From contig NZ_JFHR01000022.1 of the NCBI RefSeq assembly GCF_000722875.1, forward strand, positions 16,027 to 80,026: a DNA stretch of 64,000 nucleotides, given 5' to 3'. Of the stretch, positions 19,161 through 28,886 are shown piece after piece (position 1 is the first letter of the stretch; each line of letters opens with the position of its first letter). This stretch comes from Sphingobium chlorophenolicum (GTDB taxonomy: Bacteria > Pseudomonadota > Alphaproteobacteria > Sphingomonadales > Sphingomonadaceae). The notes beneath the pieces are model-generated. The model did not search any database. It saw nothing but the letters and a program-made list of their open reading frames with translations, and had not been told where the DNA came from. A program made the translations under genes and the position numbers.

Positions 19161-20444
19161 CTAAACCGGCTTCACCAGCGTGACCTGCGCGACATCGATC
19201 CCGCCGCCACGAAACCCGCCTTCGCAATAGATCAGATAATAGCGCCACAGATCGACAAAATGCTGGTCGAAACTGGCCGGCAGCAATCCCTTGTCGATCA
19301 CCCGGTCGAAACGTTCGCGCCACCGCCGCAGCGTTTCGGCATAATGCAGTCCAAAGCGGCGCACATCCCGCCATTCCAGACCCTGCGCCTCCGCCAGAGC
19401 GCGAAAACGGCTTTCCGAAATCAACATGCCGCCCGGAAAAATATAGGTCTGGATAAAATCCGCCCCACGGGCATAGCCTTCAAATATCGCGTCATCGATC
19501 AAGATATATTGAACCGCGGCCCGACCTCCGGGTTTCAGCAGACGGGCAATCGCTTCCAGATAGGCGGGCCAGTAACGTTCCCCCACCGCCTCCACCATCT
19601 CCACGCTGGCGATGGCGTCATATTGCCCCTGGGCGTCGCGATAATCCTGCAAGATGACGTTCGCCCCCGATCCCAGCCGGTCACGGGCATAATGCGCCTG
19701 CTCCACCGACAAGGTCAGCCCGTCATAGCGTATCGGACAACGCGCCATCGCCTGCTCGGCCAGACCGCCCCAGCCGCAACCGATCTCCAGCAGCGAATCG
19801 CCCTCGCTCAGGTCGAGCCGGTCGAGAATGGCGTCGACCTTACGCTCCTGCGCCCGCTCCAGACTCTCGATCCGATCGTCCGGATCGCGGAACAGGCCGC
19901 TGGAATAATGCATCCCCCGGTCGAGCCACAATTGGTAGAAATCATTCCCCAGATCATAATGATAGGCGATGTTCCGGCGGCTGCCCTTGCGGCTGTTGCG
20001 GCGCGCCCAGTGCACCGCCCGGCCGATCCAGCGCGCAGGGCCGTGCGGCCGGGCGACATTGCCCAGACTGACGGCATTGGCCATGAACAGCGCGAACAGC
20101 GGAACCGGGTCGGGACTGCTCCACTCCCCCCGCGCCCAGGCCCGGTACCAGCCCGCCGATCCCCCAGCGATCAGCCGAAGCAGCGCCCGCCAGCGCAGCA
20201 GATGCACCTCGCATTCCGGCCCCGCTGCGCGACCGCCCAACAGGCGCTGGCTGCCGTCCGGCAGAAAGGCGTGCAGCGCCCCCTTCTCCAGCCCCAGATC
20301 AATGCGGTCGAGCAGCTTGTGGAACAAATGGGCCGCGATTTGCTCCGGCCAGCCATGGCGGCGACGGTCCAGCGGTCTCCTCACCGGCACTGCCGCCCTG
20401 CCGCGACGGGGATCAATGGCGTTCATATTGCCACTCTGCCCCAT
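19161..20444 (-). CDS. cyclopropane-fatty-acyl-phospholipid synthase-family methyltransferase
   Basis: 427 residues. N-terminal lipid-binding-like domain (about 20-150), then the CFA/mycolic acid methyltransferase fold: 'NIAYHYDLGNDFYQLWLD' near 160-177 and SAM motif I 'LLEIGCGWGG' near 220. It would transfer a methylene from SAM to unsaturated acyl chains of membrane phospholipids. Two starts are possible, 20444 or 20426 (M-N-A-I-D); neither has a clear ribosome site. It lies 17 bases after the photolyase stop on the same strand, so the two may be cotranscribed, a combination common in stress-responsive clusters. Confidence 0.88.
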   Translation of the reverse strand: MGQSGNMNAIDPRRGRAAVPVRRPLDRRRHGWPEQIAAHLFHKLLDRIDLGLEKGALHAFLPDGSQRLLGGRAAGPECEVHLLRWRALLRLIAGGSAGWYRAWARGEWSSPDPVPLFALFMANAVSLGNVARPHGPARWIGRAVHWARRNSRKGSRRNIAYHYDLGNDFYQLWLDRGMHYSSGLFRDPDDRIESLERAQERKVDAILDRLDLSEGDSLLEIGCGWGGLAEQAMARCPIRYDGLTLSVEQAHYARDRLGSGANVILQDYRDAQGQYDAIASVEMVEAVGERYWPAYLEAIARLLKPGGRAAVQYILIDDAIFEGYARGADFIQTYIFPGGMLISESRFRALAEAQGLEWRDVRRFGLHYAETLRRWRERFDRVIDKGLLPASFDQHFVDLWRYYLIYCEGGFRGGGIDVAQVTLVKPV

Positions 20445-20461
20445 GGTTTACGGCATCGCAA

Positions 20462-21838
20462 TCATCGCTTGCCATGGCCCCAGGCGGCCAGGGCCCTTTC
20501 CCGCCCCTCCCGATGGCCGATGCGCTTGGCCGGGTAATCTGGCGGGCAGACGCCATGGGCGTCGGGGTCATGGATATGTTCATCGTCCAGATGCGCCAAT
20601 TCGGGCACCCACGTCCTGATATAGCCGGCGGCATCGAACTTCTCCGACTGGGTCAGGGGCGCCATGATGCGGGAAAAGATATTGGCATCGACGCCGCTGC
20701 CCGCAACCCATTGCCAGTTGACGCTGTTGTTGGCGTAGCTGGCGTCGACCAGCGTATCCCAGAACCAGCGCGCGCCATGCCGCCAGTCGATCAGCAGATG
20801 CTTGATCAGGAAACTCGCCGCGATCATCCGGACGCGATTGTGCATCCATCCGGTCGTCCAAAGCTGGCGCATGCCCGCATCCACGATCGGATAGCCCGTC
20901 CGCCCCGTCTTCCACGCCTTGAAGTCGCTTCCGGCCGCTCGAAGGTCGCGCCACGGCATGGCGTCGAAAGCCGGGCGGGCATTTTCCGAACCATAAGTGG
21001 GCATGGCCCAGATTTGCGTATGGGCATAGTCGCGCCAGACCAGTTCCTTGAGGAAGGTCGTCGCGTCATCCCCCGTTCCGACGATCCGGTGCCAGACATA
21101 GGCGGGCGAAACCTCCCCGAAATGAAGATGAGGCGAAAGACGCGACGTCCCTTCCTGAGACGGCAGGTTCCGCGCCACGTCATAATCCGCCGCTTCGTCC
21201 AGAAATGCCGCCACATTGGCCCGCGCCCCGGCCTCTCCGGGGGTCCAGTCGCTGGAAAAGGCGACCGCCCAATCCGGTTTCGCAGGCAGAAGGTCCCAGT
21301 CGGCCAGCGAATCGCTTGTCGGCCAATCCGAAGGCGCATCGATGCGGGAAGGCGCGCGCACCGGCGTCGCGGGCGGCATCTGCTCCATCACGGCGCGGGC
21401 GAAGGGGGTATATATCCGGTAACTGCTTCCCCCGCCCGTCCGCACCGCGCCCGGCGGCAGCAGCAAGCCGCCGTCATGCAGGCAAAGGTCCAGTCTCTTG
21501 GCGACCGCCTTCTCCGCATTGCGCCACCATGGCTCATAATGGTGCAACGCATGGACGCGCCGCGCTCCAACTTCCTCCGCGATGGCCACTAGCTGCTCGA
21601 CGCTATCGCCTTGCCTCAGGATCAGGCGGGAACCCCTTTCCCGCAGACTCGCGTCCAGGCTCGCCAGGCTATGATGCAGCCACCAGCGGGAAGCCCCGCC
21701 CATCTTCCACTGACGGGGCGCCTGATCGTCCAGCACATAGACGGGAATCACCGGCCCCTCCCGCACGGCGGCGGCCAGCGCAGCCTGATCGGCAAGGCGC
21801 AGGTCCTGACGAAGCCATAGCAGAACGGGGGTCGACAT
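20462..21838 (-). CDS. phrB: deoxyribodipyrimidine photolyase
   Basis: 458 residues; repairs cyclobutane pyrimidine dimers with light. The N-terminal Rossmann antenna domain starts at 'VLLWLRQDLRL', and the C-terminal FAD domain has 'SRLSPHLHFGEVSP', 'WRDYAH' and 'GMRQLWTTGWMHNRVRM', all class I CPD photolyase landmarks. I start at 21838 (M-S-T-P-V), since the 45 extra residues of the longer frame are not part of the fold. No LexA box is seen in the 180 bases upstream. Confidence 0.94.
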   Translation of the reverse strand: MSTPVLLWLRQDLRLADQAALAAAVREGPVIPVYVLDDQAPRQWKMGGASRWWLHHSLASLDASLRERGSRLILRQGDSVEQLVAIAEEVGARRVHALHHYEPWWRNAEKAVAKRLDLCLHDGGLLLPPGAVRTGGGSSYRIYTPFARAVMEQMPPATPVRAPSRIDAPSDWPTSDSLADWDLLPAKPDWAVAFSSDWTPGEAGARANVAAFLDEAADYDVARNLPSQEGTSRLSPHLHFGEVSPAYVWHRIVGTGDDATTFLKELVWRDYAHTQIWAMPTYGSENARPAFDAMPWRDLRAAGSDFKAWKTGRTGYPIVDAGMRQLWTTGWMHNRVRMIAASFLIKHLLIDWRHGARWFWDTLVDASYANNSVNWQWVAGSGVDANIFSRIMAPLTQSEKFDAAGYIRTWVPELAHLDDEHIHDPDAHGVCPPDYPAKRIGHREGRERALAAWGHGKR

Positions 21839-22017
21839 GAACGGGGCATGCCATGGGCGGTGCGCGCTTCCAAGCCTTTGCAACCATTTGATGCGAAGCG
21901 CTGCACAAATCGCCGCTTCGGGGATTTTCCTCCATGGACGCGGCGCGTACCGCCGCTTATTCTCGCACTGCACAAAGTGACATGCCCGACGACATGCCGG
22001 GATAACGATCAGGGACT

Positions 22018-22506
22018 ATGATGGCGTCGATGCCGAATGATTCAGAACACGCTTACCGGCCTTGCGTCGGTATCATGCTCGTCAACATGGATGGTCAGGT
22101 TTTCGTCGGCCAGAGGATCGATAATGTGGTCGAGGCCTGGCAGATGCCGCAGGGCGGCATCGACGACGGCGAAGACATGAAGACCGCTGCCCTGCGCGAA
22201 CTGCATGAGGAAACCGGCATCGTCCGCGACCATGTGGAGATCATCGCCAAGGCCCGCGAGGAGCATTTCTACGACCTGCCCCCGGAACTGATCGGCAAGC
22301 TGTGGGGCGGCAAATATCGCGGCCAGCGGCAATATTGGTTCCTCGCCCGTTTCCTGGGCACTGACGGGGATATCGACATCCAGACGGAACATCCCGAATT
22401 CCGCGAATGGAAATGGGCCGATCCGGAAAGCCTGCCGGACCTGATCGTGCCCTTCAAGCGCAAGCTCTATCGCGACATATTGCAGGAATTCAGGGACTTG
22501 ATCTGA
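22018..22506 (+). CDS. rppH: RNA pyrophosphohydrolase
   Basis: 162-residue Nudix hydrolase. The Nudix box G-x5-E-x7-REL-x2-EE-x-G is intact ('[20 protein letters not shown]', about 45-64). '[11 protein letters not shown]', 'QMPQGG' and '[12 protein letters not shown]' are specific to RppH/IalA, which removes pyrophosphate from mRNA 5' ends and starts decay. Starts at 22018, 22021 and 22030 are all in frame; AGGGA at 22011-22015 favours 22018 or 22021. It diverges from the photolyase gene. Confidence 0.94.
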   Translation: MMASMPNDSEHAYRPCVGIMLVNMDGQVFVGQRIDNVVEAWQMPQGGIDDGEDMKTAALRELHEETGIVRDHVEIIAKAREEHFYDLPPELIGKLWGGKYRGQRQYWFLARFLGTDGDIDIQTEHPEFREWKWADPESLPDLIVPFKRKLYRDILQEFRDLI

Positions 22507-22543
22507 AGGAGTGCTGAAATCCGTCACCCTGCCGTGCAGGCGC

Positions 22544-23443
22544 ATGCGTCATTGCCTGGCCGTCATTCCCCTGCTGCTGTCGACCCCGGCCTGGGCCGAC
22601 TACCCCCTATTCCTGCCGCCCGCCGTCAGGGAGATGCTGGAAGCGGCGATCGCCAACGGCAATGAGACCGAGATCGCGACGGTGGCGAAGATCGCCAAGC
22701 AGACCAACCCCGGTTCCGCCGACGAAATCCAGCGCATGGTCAACAGTTGGAAGGACCGGACCAGGGCCACGCAGGAAAAGGTGATCCGGGAAGCCCGCTT
22801 CACCGAGCTATGGACAGGAAAGATCGAGGCCGGCGGGTTCCGCTCCACCGGTTCCACCAGCGAAATCGGCATCAGCGCCAGCGCGGCGATCAGGCGGACG
22901 GGCATCCAATGGTCGCACAAGCTGGCCGCCAGCATCGATTACCGCCGCGCCAACGGCGTGACGTCACGCGAACGCTACACGGCCAACTATGAACCGCGCT
23001 ACGAATTCGACCCCAGGGGCTTTGCCTATGGCCTCGTCCAGTTCGAACGGGACACGTCCATCGGCTATGACGAGCGTTACACCGCCTCGGCCGGCATCGG
23101 TTACAAGCTGATCGTCAGCGAACCGATCGACCTTTCGGTGGATGCCGGTCCCTCCATCCGTCATGCCAAATATATCATCGGCGAACGCGAGACCAAATTG
23201 GGCGCGCGCGCGTCGATGGACTTCGCCTGGCGGCTGGCGCCCACCCTGACCTTCAAGCAGGTCGCGTCCGGCTATGCGGAAAGCGACGTCTACACGCTCA
23301 ATTCCCTGACATCGCTGGTGACGAAAGTTGGGACGCGCTGGTCGGCGGCCTTTTCCTATAACGTCCTGTATGAATCGGAAACGCTGCTGTCGGCGCGGGA
23401 TTTCGATACTTTGAGCCGCCTGACCCTCACTTATGACTTTTAG
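22544..23443 (+). CDS. DUF481-like outer-membrane beta-barrel protein
   Basis: 299 residues with a clear signal peptide ending 'STPAWA' (about residue 18). A helical segment (about 30-85) comes before alternating amphipathic strands, and the protein ends in Phe ('LTLTYDF'), the BAM targeting signal. This pattern fits a DUF481-type (salt-induced outer membrane protein-like) barrel. The function is unknown. A GTG at 22511 directly behind AAGGAG would add 11 residues; I prefer the ATG that begins the signal peptide. It may be cotranscribed with rppH. Confidence 0.72.
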   Translation: MRHCLAVIPLLLSTPAWADYPLFLPPAVREMLEAAIANGNETEIATVAKIAKQTNPGSADEIQRMVNSWKDRTRATQEKVIREARFTELWTGKIEAGGFRSTGSTSEIGISASAAIRRTGIQWSHKLAASIDYRRANGVTSRERYTANYEPRYEFDPRGFAYGLVQFERDTSIGYDERYTASAGIGYKLIVSEPIDLSVDAGPSIRHAKYIIGERETKLGARASMDFAWRLAPTLTFKQVASGYAESDVYTLNSLTSLVTKVGTRWSAAFSYNVLYESETLLSARDFDTLSRLTLTYDF

Positions 23444-23487
23444 GTCGGGGGTGGAGGCGCCGCCTCCGCTCTGATAGGATCGACGGG

Positions 23488-24711
23488 ATGAGAGGCATTT
23501 CGTCGTTCGAACGGAGCGTCATGGAAAGCGCGGCAGACGCGCCCATGCTCGCCCGGACTGAAAAATGGGCGGGGGTGAACAGCGGGTCGCGCAATCTGCC
23601 GGGCCTCGCCACGATGGCGGCCATGCTCGCGGATGCCTTTGCCGGATTGCCGGGCGCGATTTCTCTGGTCGATCCCGACCCTGTAGAGGCGGTTCGTCCC
23701 GACGGCCGGTTGGACCTGATCGCCCATGGCGACCATCTGCGCCTCTCCGTCCGGCCGGAAGCGCCCGTGCAGATCCTGCTCACCGGGCATATGGACACGG
23801 TCTTTCCGGCGGATCACGCCTTTCAGGCGCTGCGATGGGTCGATCCGGCCACATTGAACGGACCGGGCGTAGCGGACATGAAGGGCGGACTTGCCGTCAT
23901 GCTTGCGGCCCTGAGCGCCTTCGAGACAGCGCCGGGCGCGGAGCGGCTGGGCTATGACGTCATCATCAACAGCGATGAGGAAGTGGGCAGCCCCTCCTCG
24001 GCCGCCCTGTTGCGGCAGGTCGCGGCGGGTAAGCTGGCCGCCTTCACCTATGAACCCGCCCTGCCCGACGGGACTTTGGCGGGTGCGCGGGCGGGCAGCG
24101 GCAATTTCGCCATCATCGTCACCGGCCGAAGCGCGCATGCGGGCCGCAATCCGCAGGACGGGCGAAACGCGCTGCTGGCCGCCGCCGATCTGGCGCTGCG
24201 GCTGAAGGCGGGCAGCAACACCGGCTTGTCCTGCAATCCGGCACGGATAGAGGGCGGCAGTCCCAATAATGTCGTGCCCGACCATGCCGTGCTGCACGTC
24301 AATTTCCGACCAAGGACGCCCGCCGACGAACAGGCCGCCGACATATTGCTGAAGGATGCGATGGCGCAGGTCGCGCGGGATCATGACGTGACGCTGCACG
24401 GCCATGGCGGCTTCGGCCGCCCGCCCAAGCCGATGGATGCGCAGGCGGAGGCGCTGTTCAGGCTGGTCCAGCAATGCGGGGCAGACCTCAGCCTTCCCAT
24501 CGCCTGGCGGGACACGGGTGGCGTGTGCGACGGCAATAATATCGCGGCCTGCGGCGTGCCCGTGGTCGACACGATGGGCGTGCGCGGCGGCGATATTCAC
24601 AGCGATTGCGAATATCTGATCGTCGACAGCCTCGCCGAACGGGCACAACTGTCGGCCCTGGCGCTGCTCCGGATTGCCGAAGGACGTTTCACGAAGGGGA
24701 TGAAGGCGTGA
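23488..24711 (+). CDS. M20-family metallopeptidase/deacylase next to astAB
   Basis: 407 residues of the M20/ArgE/DapE/carboxypeptidase G2 family, dinuclear zinc. Metal ligands: 'TGHMDTVF' (His, about 95), 'GVADMKGG' (bridging Asp) and 'NSDEEVGS' (catalytic Glu-Glu, about 160), with the dimerisation lid between about 190 and 300. These enzymes hydrolyse amide bonds of N-acyl or C-terminal amino acids. It is translationally coupled to astA (GTGA overlap), where a genuine succinylglutamate desuccinylase (AstE, M14-like) would be expected. I infer that it may remove succinate from an arginine-pathway intermediate. Confidence 0.82.
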   Translation: MRGISSFERSVMESAADAPMLARTEKWAGVNSGSRNLPGLATMAAMLADAFAGLPGAISLVDPDPVEAVRPDGRLDLIAHGDHLRLSVRPEAPVQILLTGHMDTVFPADHAFQALRWVDPATLNGPGVADMKGGLAVMLAALSAFETAPGAERLGYDVIINSDEEVGSPSSAALLRQVAAGKLAAFTYEPALPDGTLAGARAGSGNFAIIVTGRSAHAGRNPQDGRNALLAAADLALRLKAGSNTGLSCNPARIEGGSPNNVVPDHAVLHVNFRPRTPADEQAADILLKDAMAQVARDHDVTLHGHGGFGRPPKPMDAQAEALFRLVQQCGADLSLPIAWRDTGGVCDGNNIAACGVPVVDTMGVRGGDIHSDCEYLIVDSLAERAQLSALALLRIAEGRFTKGMKA

Positions 24712-25727
24712 GTTTTTTCATGCGCACCGCACGCGCCGACGATCTACAGACCCTTTACGAGATGGCCAAGCTGACCGGCGGCGGCTTCACCAACCTGCCG
24801 CCCGACCGCAAATCGCTTGCCGCCAAGCTGGAACGGACCGAACAGGCCCTGTCGCGCCAAACCGAAAGCGTCGACGATGAACTGATCGTCATGGTGCTGG
24901 AAAATGGCCAGACCGGTCAGGTTCGCGGCACCTGCCAGATTTTCAGCAAGGTCGGGCAAAGCTGGCCCTTCTATTCCTACCGGCTGGGCGTACTGACCCA
25001 GCATAGCCGCGAACTTTCCCGGACCTTCCGGGCGGAGATGCTCTCGCTCGTCACCGATCTGGAGGGGTCGACGGAAGTGGGTGGCCTGTTCCTGCACCCT
25101 CGCGAGCGGGCCGAGGGTCTGGGCCTGCTGCTGGCGCGCAGCCGCTATCTCTACATCCGCAATCATCGCGCCCGTTTCGGGGAGAGGATCATCGCGGAAC
25201 TGCGCGGCGTGATCGACGAGGCGGGCGGATCGCCCTTCTGGGATGGCCTCGCCGGACGCTTCTTCGGCATGAGCTTTCAGGAGGCGGACGAATTCAACGC
25301 CGTCAACGGCAACCAGTTCATCGCCGACCTGATGCCCAAGACGCCGATCTACACCGCCATGCTGACCGACAGCGCGCGCGGCGTCATCGGCATGCCGCAC
25401 CCCAATGGCCGGGCAGCGATGCGGATGCTGGAGACCGAAGGCTTCACCAATCCCGGCTATGTCGATATTTTCGACGGCGGCCCGACCATGGTGGGACAGA
25501 TCAACGCCCTGCGCACCATTGCCCATGCCGCCGATGTCACCTTGGCCGCCGTCCATGAAAAGGGTGGGGACAAGGTGCTGATCGCCACCGGGATTCTGGC
25601 GGATTATCGCTGCGCCTATGGCTTCGCGCTCGAACGGGAGGATGGCGGCGTATCGCTCGACCAAGCGTCGGCGCAATTGCTGGGGCTGGAGCCGGGGCAG
25701 AATTTCACCATGGCGGAACGGGCATGA
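24708..25727 (+). CDS. astA: arginine N-succinyltransferase
   Basis: 339 residues; transfers succinyl from succinyl-CoA to the alpha-amino group of arginine, the first step of the AST arginine catabolic pathway, in the cytoplasm. Family landmarks include 'FTNLPPDRKSLAAKL', 'GTCQIFSKVG', 'FYSYRLG', 'GLFLHPRERAEGLG' and 'GYVDIFDGGPTM'. I use the GTG at 24708, which overlaps the M20 stop and lies 7 bases after GAAGGGG; an ATG at 24720 is the alternative. It overlaps astB by ATGA. Confidence 0.93.
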   Translation: MSFFMRTARADDLQTLYEMAKLTGGGFTNLPPDRKSLAAKLERTEQALSRQTESVDDELIVMVLENGQTGQVRGTCQIFSKVGQSWPFYSYRLGVLTQHSRELSRTFRAEMLSLVTDLEGSTEVGGLFLHPRERAEGLGLLLARSRYLYIRNHRARFGERIIAELRGVIDEAGGSPFWDGLAGRFFGMSFQEADEFNAVNGNQFIADLMPKTPIYTAMLTDSARGVIGMPHPNGRAAMRMLETEGFTNPGYVDIFDGGPTMVGQINALRTIAHAADVTLAAVHEKGGDKVLIATGILADYRCAYGFALEREDGGVSLDQASAQLLGLEPGQNFTMAERA

Positions 25728-26983
25728 CGGCAAGGGAGATCAATTTCGACGGCCTGATCGGCCCCAGCCATAATTATGCGGGCCTGAGCCTCGGCAATCT
25801 GGCGTCGGCGCGCAATGCGGGCGCGGTGTCGCACCCCAGGGCGGCCGCCTTGCAGGGGATAGAGAAGATGCGCTCCAATCTTCGCCTGGGCCTGACGCAG
25901 GGGCTGTTCCTGCCCCAGTGGCGGCCCGACGGAGCGTGGCTGGCGGCGCTCGGCACCGATATCGGCGATGCGGAGCCGCATATCCGCGCAGCCGCCATGT
26001 CGGCTTCCTCCATGTGGGCGGCCAATGCCGCCACCGTTTCGCCCGCAGCCGACACGGCGGACGGGCGAACCCACCTGACGGTCGCCAATCTCGTCACCAT
26101 GCCGCATCGCAGCCATGAATGGCCGCAGACGCTGGCGCAGTTACGGATCGCCTTTTCCGACCGGAACGCCTTTGCGGTCCACGACCCCATCCCCGCCCCC
26201 TTCGGTGACGAGGGCGCGGCCAACCATATGCGCCTGTGCGATCATCATGGCGCGGCGGGCGTGGAGATATTCGTCTACGGCCAGTCTGGAGGCCCCTTCC
26301 CCGCCCGCCAGCATGTCGAGGCGAGCAAGGCCGTCGCCCGGCTGCACCAACTCGATCCGGATCGCACCCTGTTCGTCATGCAGTCGGAAGAGGCCATCGC
26401 GGCGGGCGCCTTTCACAATGACGTGGTGGCCGTCGCCAATGAGCGCGTCCTCTTCACCCATGAACAGGCCTTTACCGACAAGGAGCGCTTCTACGCCGAT
26501 CTGCGGGCAAAGCTGCCGTCGGTGGAGATCATAGAGGTTCCCGCCAGCGCCATCAGCCTGTCCGACGCGATCCGCAGCTATATCTTCAACGCGCAACTCG
26601 TGACATTGCCGGATGGCATCATGGCGCTGGTCCTCCCGACAGAGGCGCGGGACATGCCGAACATATGGGGCTGGCTGGAGCAGATGGTCGCCGGCAACGG
26701 TCCCATCCGGAAGCTGGCGCCGGTCGACGTACGCCAGTCCATGGCCAATGGCGGCGGCCCCGCCTGCCTGCGGCTGCGCGTGGTGGCCGATCCAGCCCAT
26801 ATCGATCCGCGCTTCCTGGTGGACGAGGCGAAGCTGGACGGCATCGCCGCCATCGTGCGGGACTATTGGCCCGAAGCCATCGCGCCGGACGACCTGGCCG
26901 ACACCCGTCTGATCGCCCGGATCGAACAATCATGGTTAACCCTTGTTGACCATTTGCAGCTTTCGGGCGATTTAATTCCCTGA
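25724..26983 (+). CDS. astB: N-succinylarginine dihydrolase
   Basis: 419 residues; converts N2-succinylarginine to N2-succinylornithine, two ammonia and CO2. It starts with the family pattern 'NFDGLIGPSHNYAGLS', and the catalytic Cys is in 'GGGPACLRL' near residue 345, with catalytic His in 'AGAFHNDVV'. The length is usual (about 440). Final gene of the M20-astA-astB unit. The remaining pathway genes astC, astD and astE are not here. Confidence 0.95.
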   Translation: MTAREINFDGLIGPSHNYAGLSLGNLASARNAGAVSHPRAAALQGIEKMRSNLRLGLTQGLFLPQWRPDGAWLAALGTDIGDAEPHIRAAAMSASSMWAANAATVSPAADTADGRTHLTVANLVTMPHRSHEWPQTLAQLRIAFSDRNAFAVHDPIPAPFGDEGAANHMRLCDHHGAAGVEIFVYGQSGGPFPARQHVEASKAVARLHQLDPDRTLFVMQSEEAIAAGAFHNDVVAVANERVLFTHEQAFTDKERFYADLRAKLPSVEIIEVPASAISLSDAIRSYIFNAQLVTLPDGIMALVLPTEARDMPNIWGWLEQMVAGNGPIRKLAPVDVRQSMANGGGPACLRLRVVADPAHIDPRFLVDEAKLDGIAAIVRDYWPEAIAPDDLADTRLIARIEQSWLTLVDHLQLSGDLIP

Positions 26984-27008
26984 CGGCGGGCAAGCCGGAT
27001 GGGACTCG

Positions 27009-27233
27009 ATGGAACGGATCAAACGCCTTTTCACTATCAAGACGAAGTTCGAGGCGTTTCTGGTGATCTACGCCCTGGCCCTTGGCGCGACCGAGCGCGG
27101 CATCGTCTATATGCACCAATATCCTGGCACGGGCGGCCATTTGCTGGCGCTGGTCTGCACGGGCAGCGTCTTCATGGCGGGCGGCATGATCCTGGATACC
27201 GTGGAAATGCGGCGCAGCGCGTTTTTCTTCTAG
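27009..27233 (+). CDS. small two-helix membrane protein of unknown function
   Basis: 74 residues: a basic N-terminus (M-E-R-I-K-R), predicted helices at about 14-32 and 43-62, then 'MRRSAFFF' at the C-terminus. I do not recognise the family. It sits 25 bases after astB and 47 bases before cobQ on the same strand. Codon use looks coding (third-position GC rich). Confidence 0.6.
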   Translation: MERIKRLFTIKTKFEAFLVIYALALGATERGIVYMHQYPGTGGHLLALVCTGSVFMAGGMILDTVEMRRSAFFF

Positions 27234-27280
27234 GCCGATAAACACTTGTATCGGCCCGGCGCGCCATGCAGGAGCGCGTC

Positions 27281-28732
27281 ATGGCTGCCATCATGCTTCA
27301 GGGAACGGGATCGGACGTCGGCAAATCCTTGCTGGTCGCCGGGATTTGCCGCGCGTTGGTCCGTCGGGGATATAGCGTCCGGCCGTTCAAGCCGCAGAAT
27401 ATGTCCAACAATGCCGCCGTCACCGCCGACGGCGGAGAGATCGGACGGGCGCAGGCGCTGCAAGCCATCGCGGCTGGCGTCGAACCGCATACGGACATGA
27501 ACCCAGTCCTGCTGAAGCCGCAGGCCGACCGCACGTCGCAGCTTGTCGTCCATGGGCAAGTGCGCGGCAAGCTGGGAAGCAGCAACTTCCGCTCGGCGCG
27601 GGGCGAATTGCTGGAGGCGGTGCTGGCCAGCTATCGCCGGTTGCAGGCGCAATGCGACATCGTCGTGGTGGAAGGCGCCGGATCGCCCGCCGAGGTCAAT
27701 TTGCGGGCGGGCGACATCGCCAATATGGGCTTTGCGCGGGCCGTCGACGTGCCGGTGATATTGGTGGGCGACATCGACCGGGGCGGCGTGATCGCGGCCG
27801 TCGCCGGGACGAAGGCGGTGATCGATCCGGCCGACGCGGCGATGATCCGTGGCTTCCTGATCAACAAGTTTCGGGGCGATCCCGCCCTGTTCGAGGATGG
27901 TTATCGCCATATCGAGCATCTGACCGGCTGGAAGGGCTTTGGCGTCGTCCCCTGGCTCGGTCAGGCCGTGCGTTTGCCGAGCGAGGACGCCGTGGTGCTG
28001 GAACGCAGGCAGGGCGGCGCGGGCGAAAGGCTGATGATCGCCTGCCCCATCCTTCCCCGGATCGCCAATTTCGACGATCTCGACCCGCTGAAGCTGGAGC
28101 CGGGCGTCGATGTCGTCATGGTGCCGCCGGGCCAGCCCATTCCGGCCGAGGCGGCGCTCATCATCCTGCCGGGATCGAAGGCGACCATCGCCGATTTGCA
28201 GGCGGTGCGGGATCAGGGATGGGACATCGATATCCGCGCTCATCACCGGCGCGGACGGCCGATATTGGGCATTTGTGGCGGCTATCAGATGCTGGGCCGC
28301 AGGATAGACGATCCGGACGGCATCGAAGGACCGCCGGGCGGCGTCGATGGTCTGGGCCTGCTGGACGTCGAAACGCGGCTGACCCCGGTCAAGACATTGG
28401 AACGAACCAACGGGACGGCGCTGGGCCAGGCATTTTCAGGCTATGAAATGCATGTCGGCGTAACCCATGGGCCGGACTGCGCCCGCCCCTTCGCCATCAT
28501 GGAAGCGGGTCGACCGGATGGCGGGTCCAGCAAGGACGGCACGGTCATGGGCACCTACATCCATGGCCTGTTCGCCAGCACCGGGCTGCGCGCCGCCTTT
28601 CTGGCGCGGCTCGGCCATGAATCGGCGTCGGGCGACTATCAGGCCTCCGTCAATGATGCGCTGGATCAAATTGCCTCTCAGTTGGAAGAGCATGTGGATA
28701 TGGACGGATTAATCCAAATTGCCATGGCGTGA
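27281..28732 (+). CDS. cobQ: cobyric acid synthase
   Basis: 483 residues; ATP- and glutamine-dependent amidation of adenosylcobyrinic a,c-diamide, a late step of cobalamin assembly. The N-terminal dethiobiotin-synthetase-like ATPase has 'GTGSDVGKS', and the C-terminal class I glutaminase has the nucleophile in '[10 protein letters not shown]' (Cys about 333) and the His in 'GTYIHGLF'. The ATG at 27281 follows AGGAG by 6 bases. No cobalamin riboswitch fits in the 47-base gap, and no other cob genes are present, so it may serve salvage or be an orphan. Confidence 0.94.
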   Translation: MAAIMLQGTGSDVGKSLLVAGICRALVRRGYSVRPFKPQNMSNNAAVTADGGEIGRAQALQAIAAGVEPHTDMNPVLLKPQADRTSQLVVHGQVRGKLGSSNFRSARGELLEAVLASYRRLQAQCDIVVVEGAGSPAEVNLRAGDIANMGFARAVDVPVILVGDIDRGGVIAAVAGTKAVIDPADAAMIRGFLINKFRGDPALFEDGYRHIEHLTGWKGFGVVPWLGQAVRLPSEDAVVLERRQGGAGERLMIACPILPRIANFDDLDPLKLEPGVDVVMVPPGQPIPAEAALIILPGSKATIADLQAVRDQGWDIDIRAHHRRGRPILGICGGYQMLGRRIDDPDGIEGPPGGVDGLGLLDVETRLTPVKTLERTNGTALGQAFSGYEMHVGVTHGPDCARPFAIMEAGRPDGGSSKDGTVMGTYIHGLFASTGLRAAFLARLGHESASGDYQASVNDALDQIASQLEEHVDMDGLIQIAMA

Positions 28733-28886
28733 AGCGGCAATGGCGCAAAAGAGGTAGTCGTGCCATCGCGGCACCATTCCGCATCTATGCTGTTGGTTAT
28801 ATTTACGAAAAATCGCCAACCTATTATGCTGAAACTTCGGATATAGCGCTCATAACATAGCTGATCCGGAGGAAGAGGCGGAACTT

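Noticed and set aside
27234..27280. Cobalamin riboswitch before cobQ
   Set aside because: Only 47 bases are available and no B12-box motif is present.
28735..28886. Possible regulatory RNA before prtD
   Set aside because: A weak GGTT/AACC pairing only; no terminator or conserved motif.
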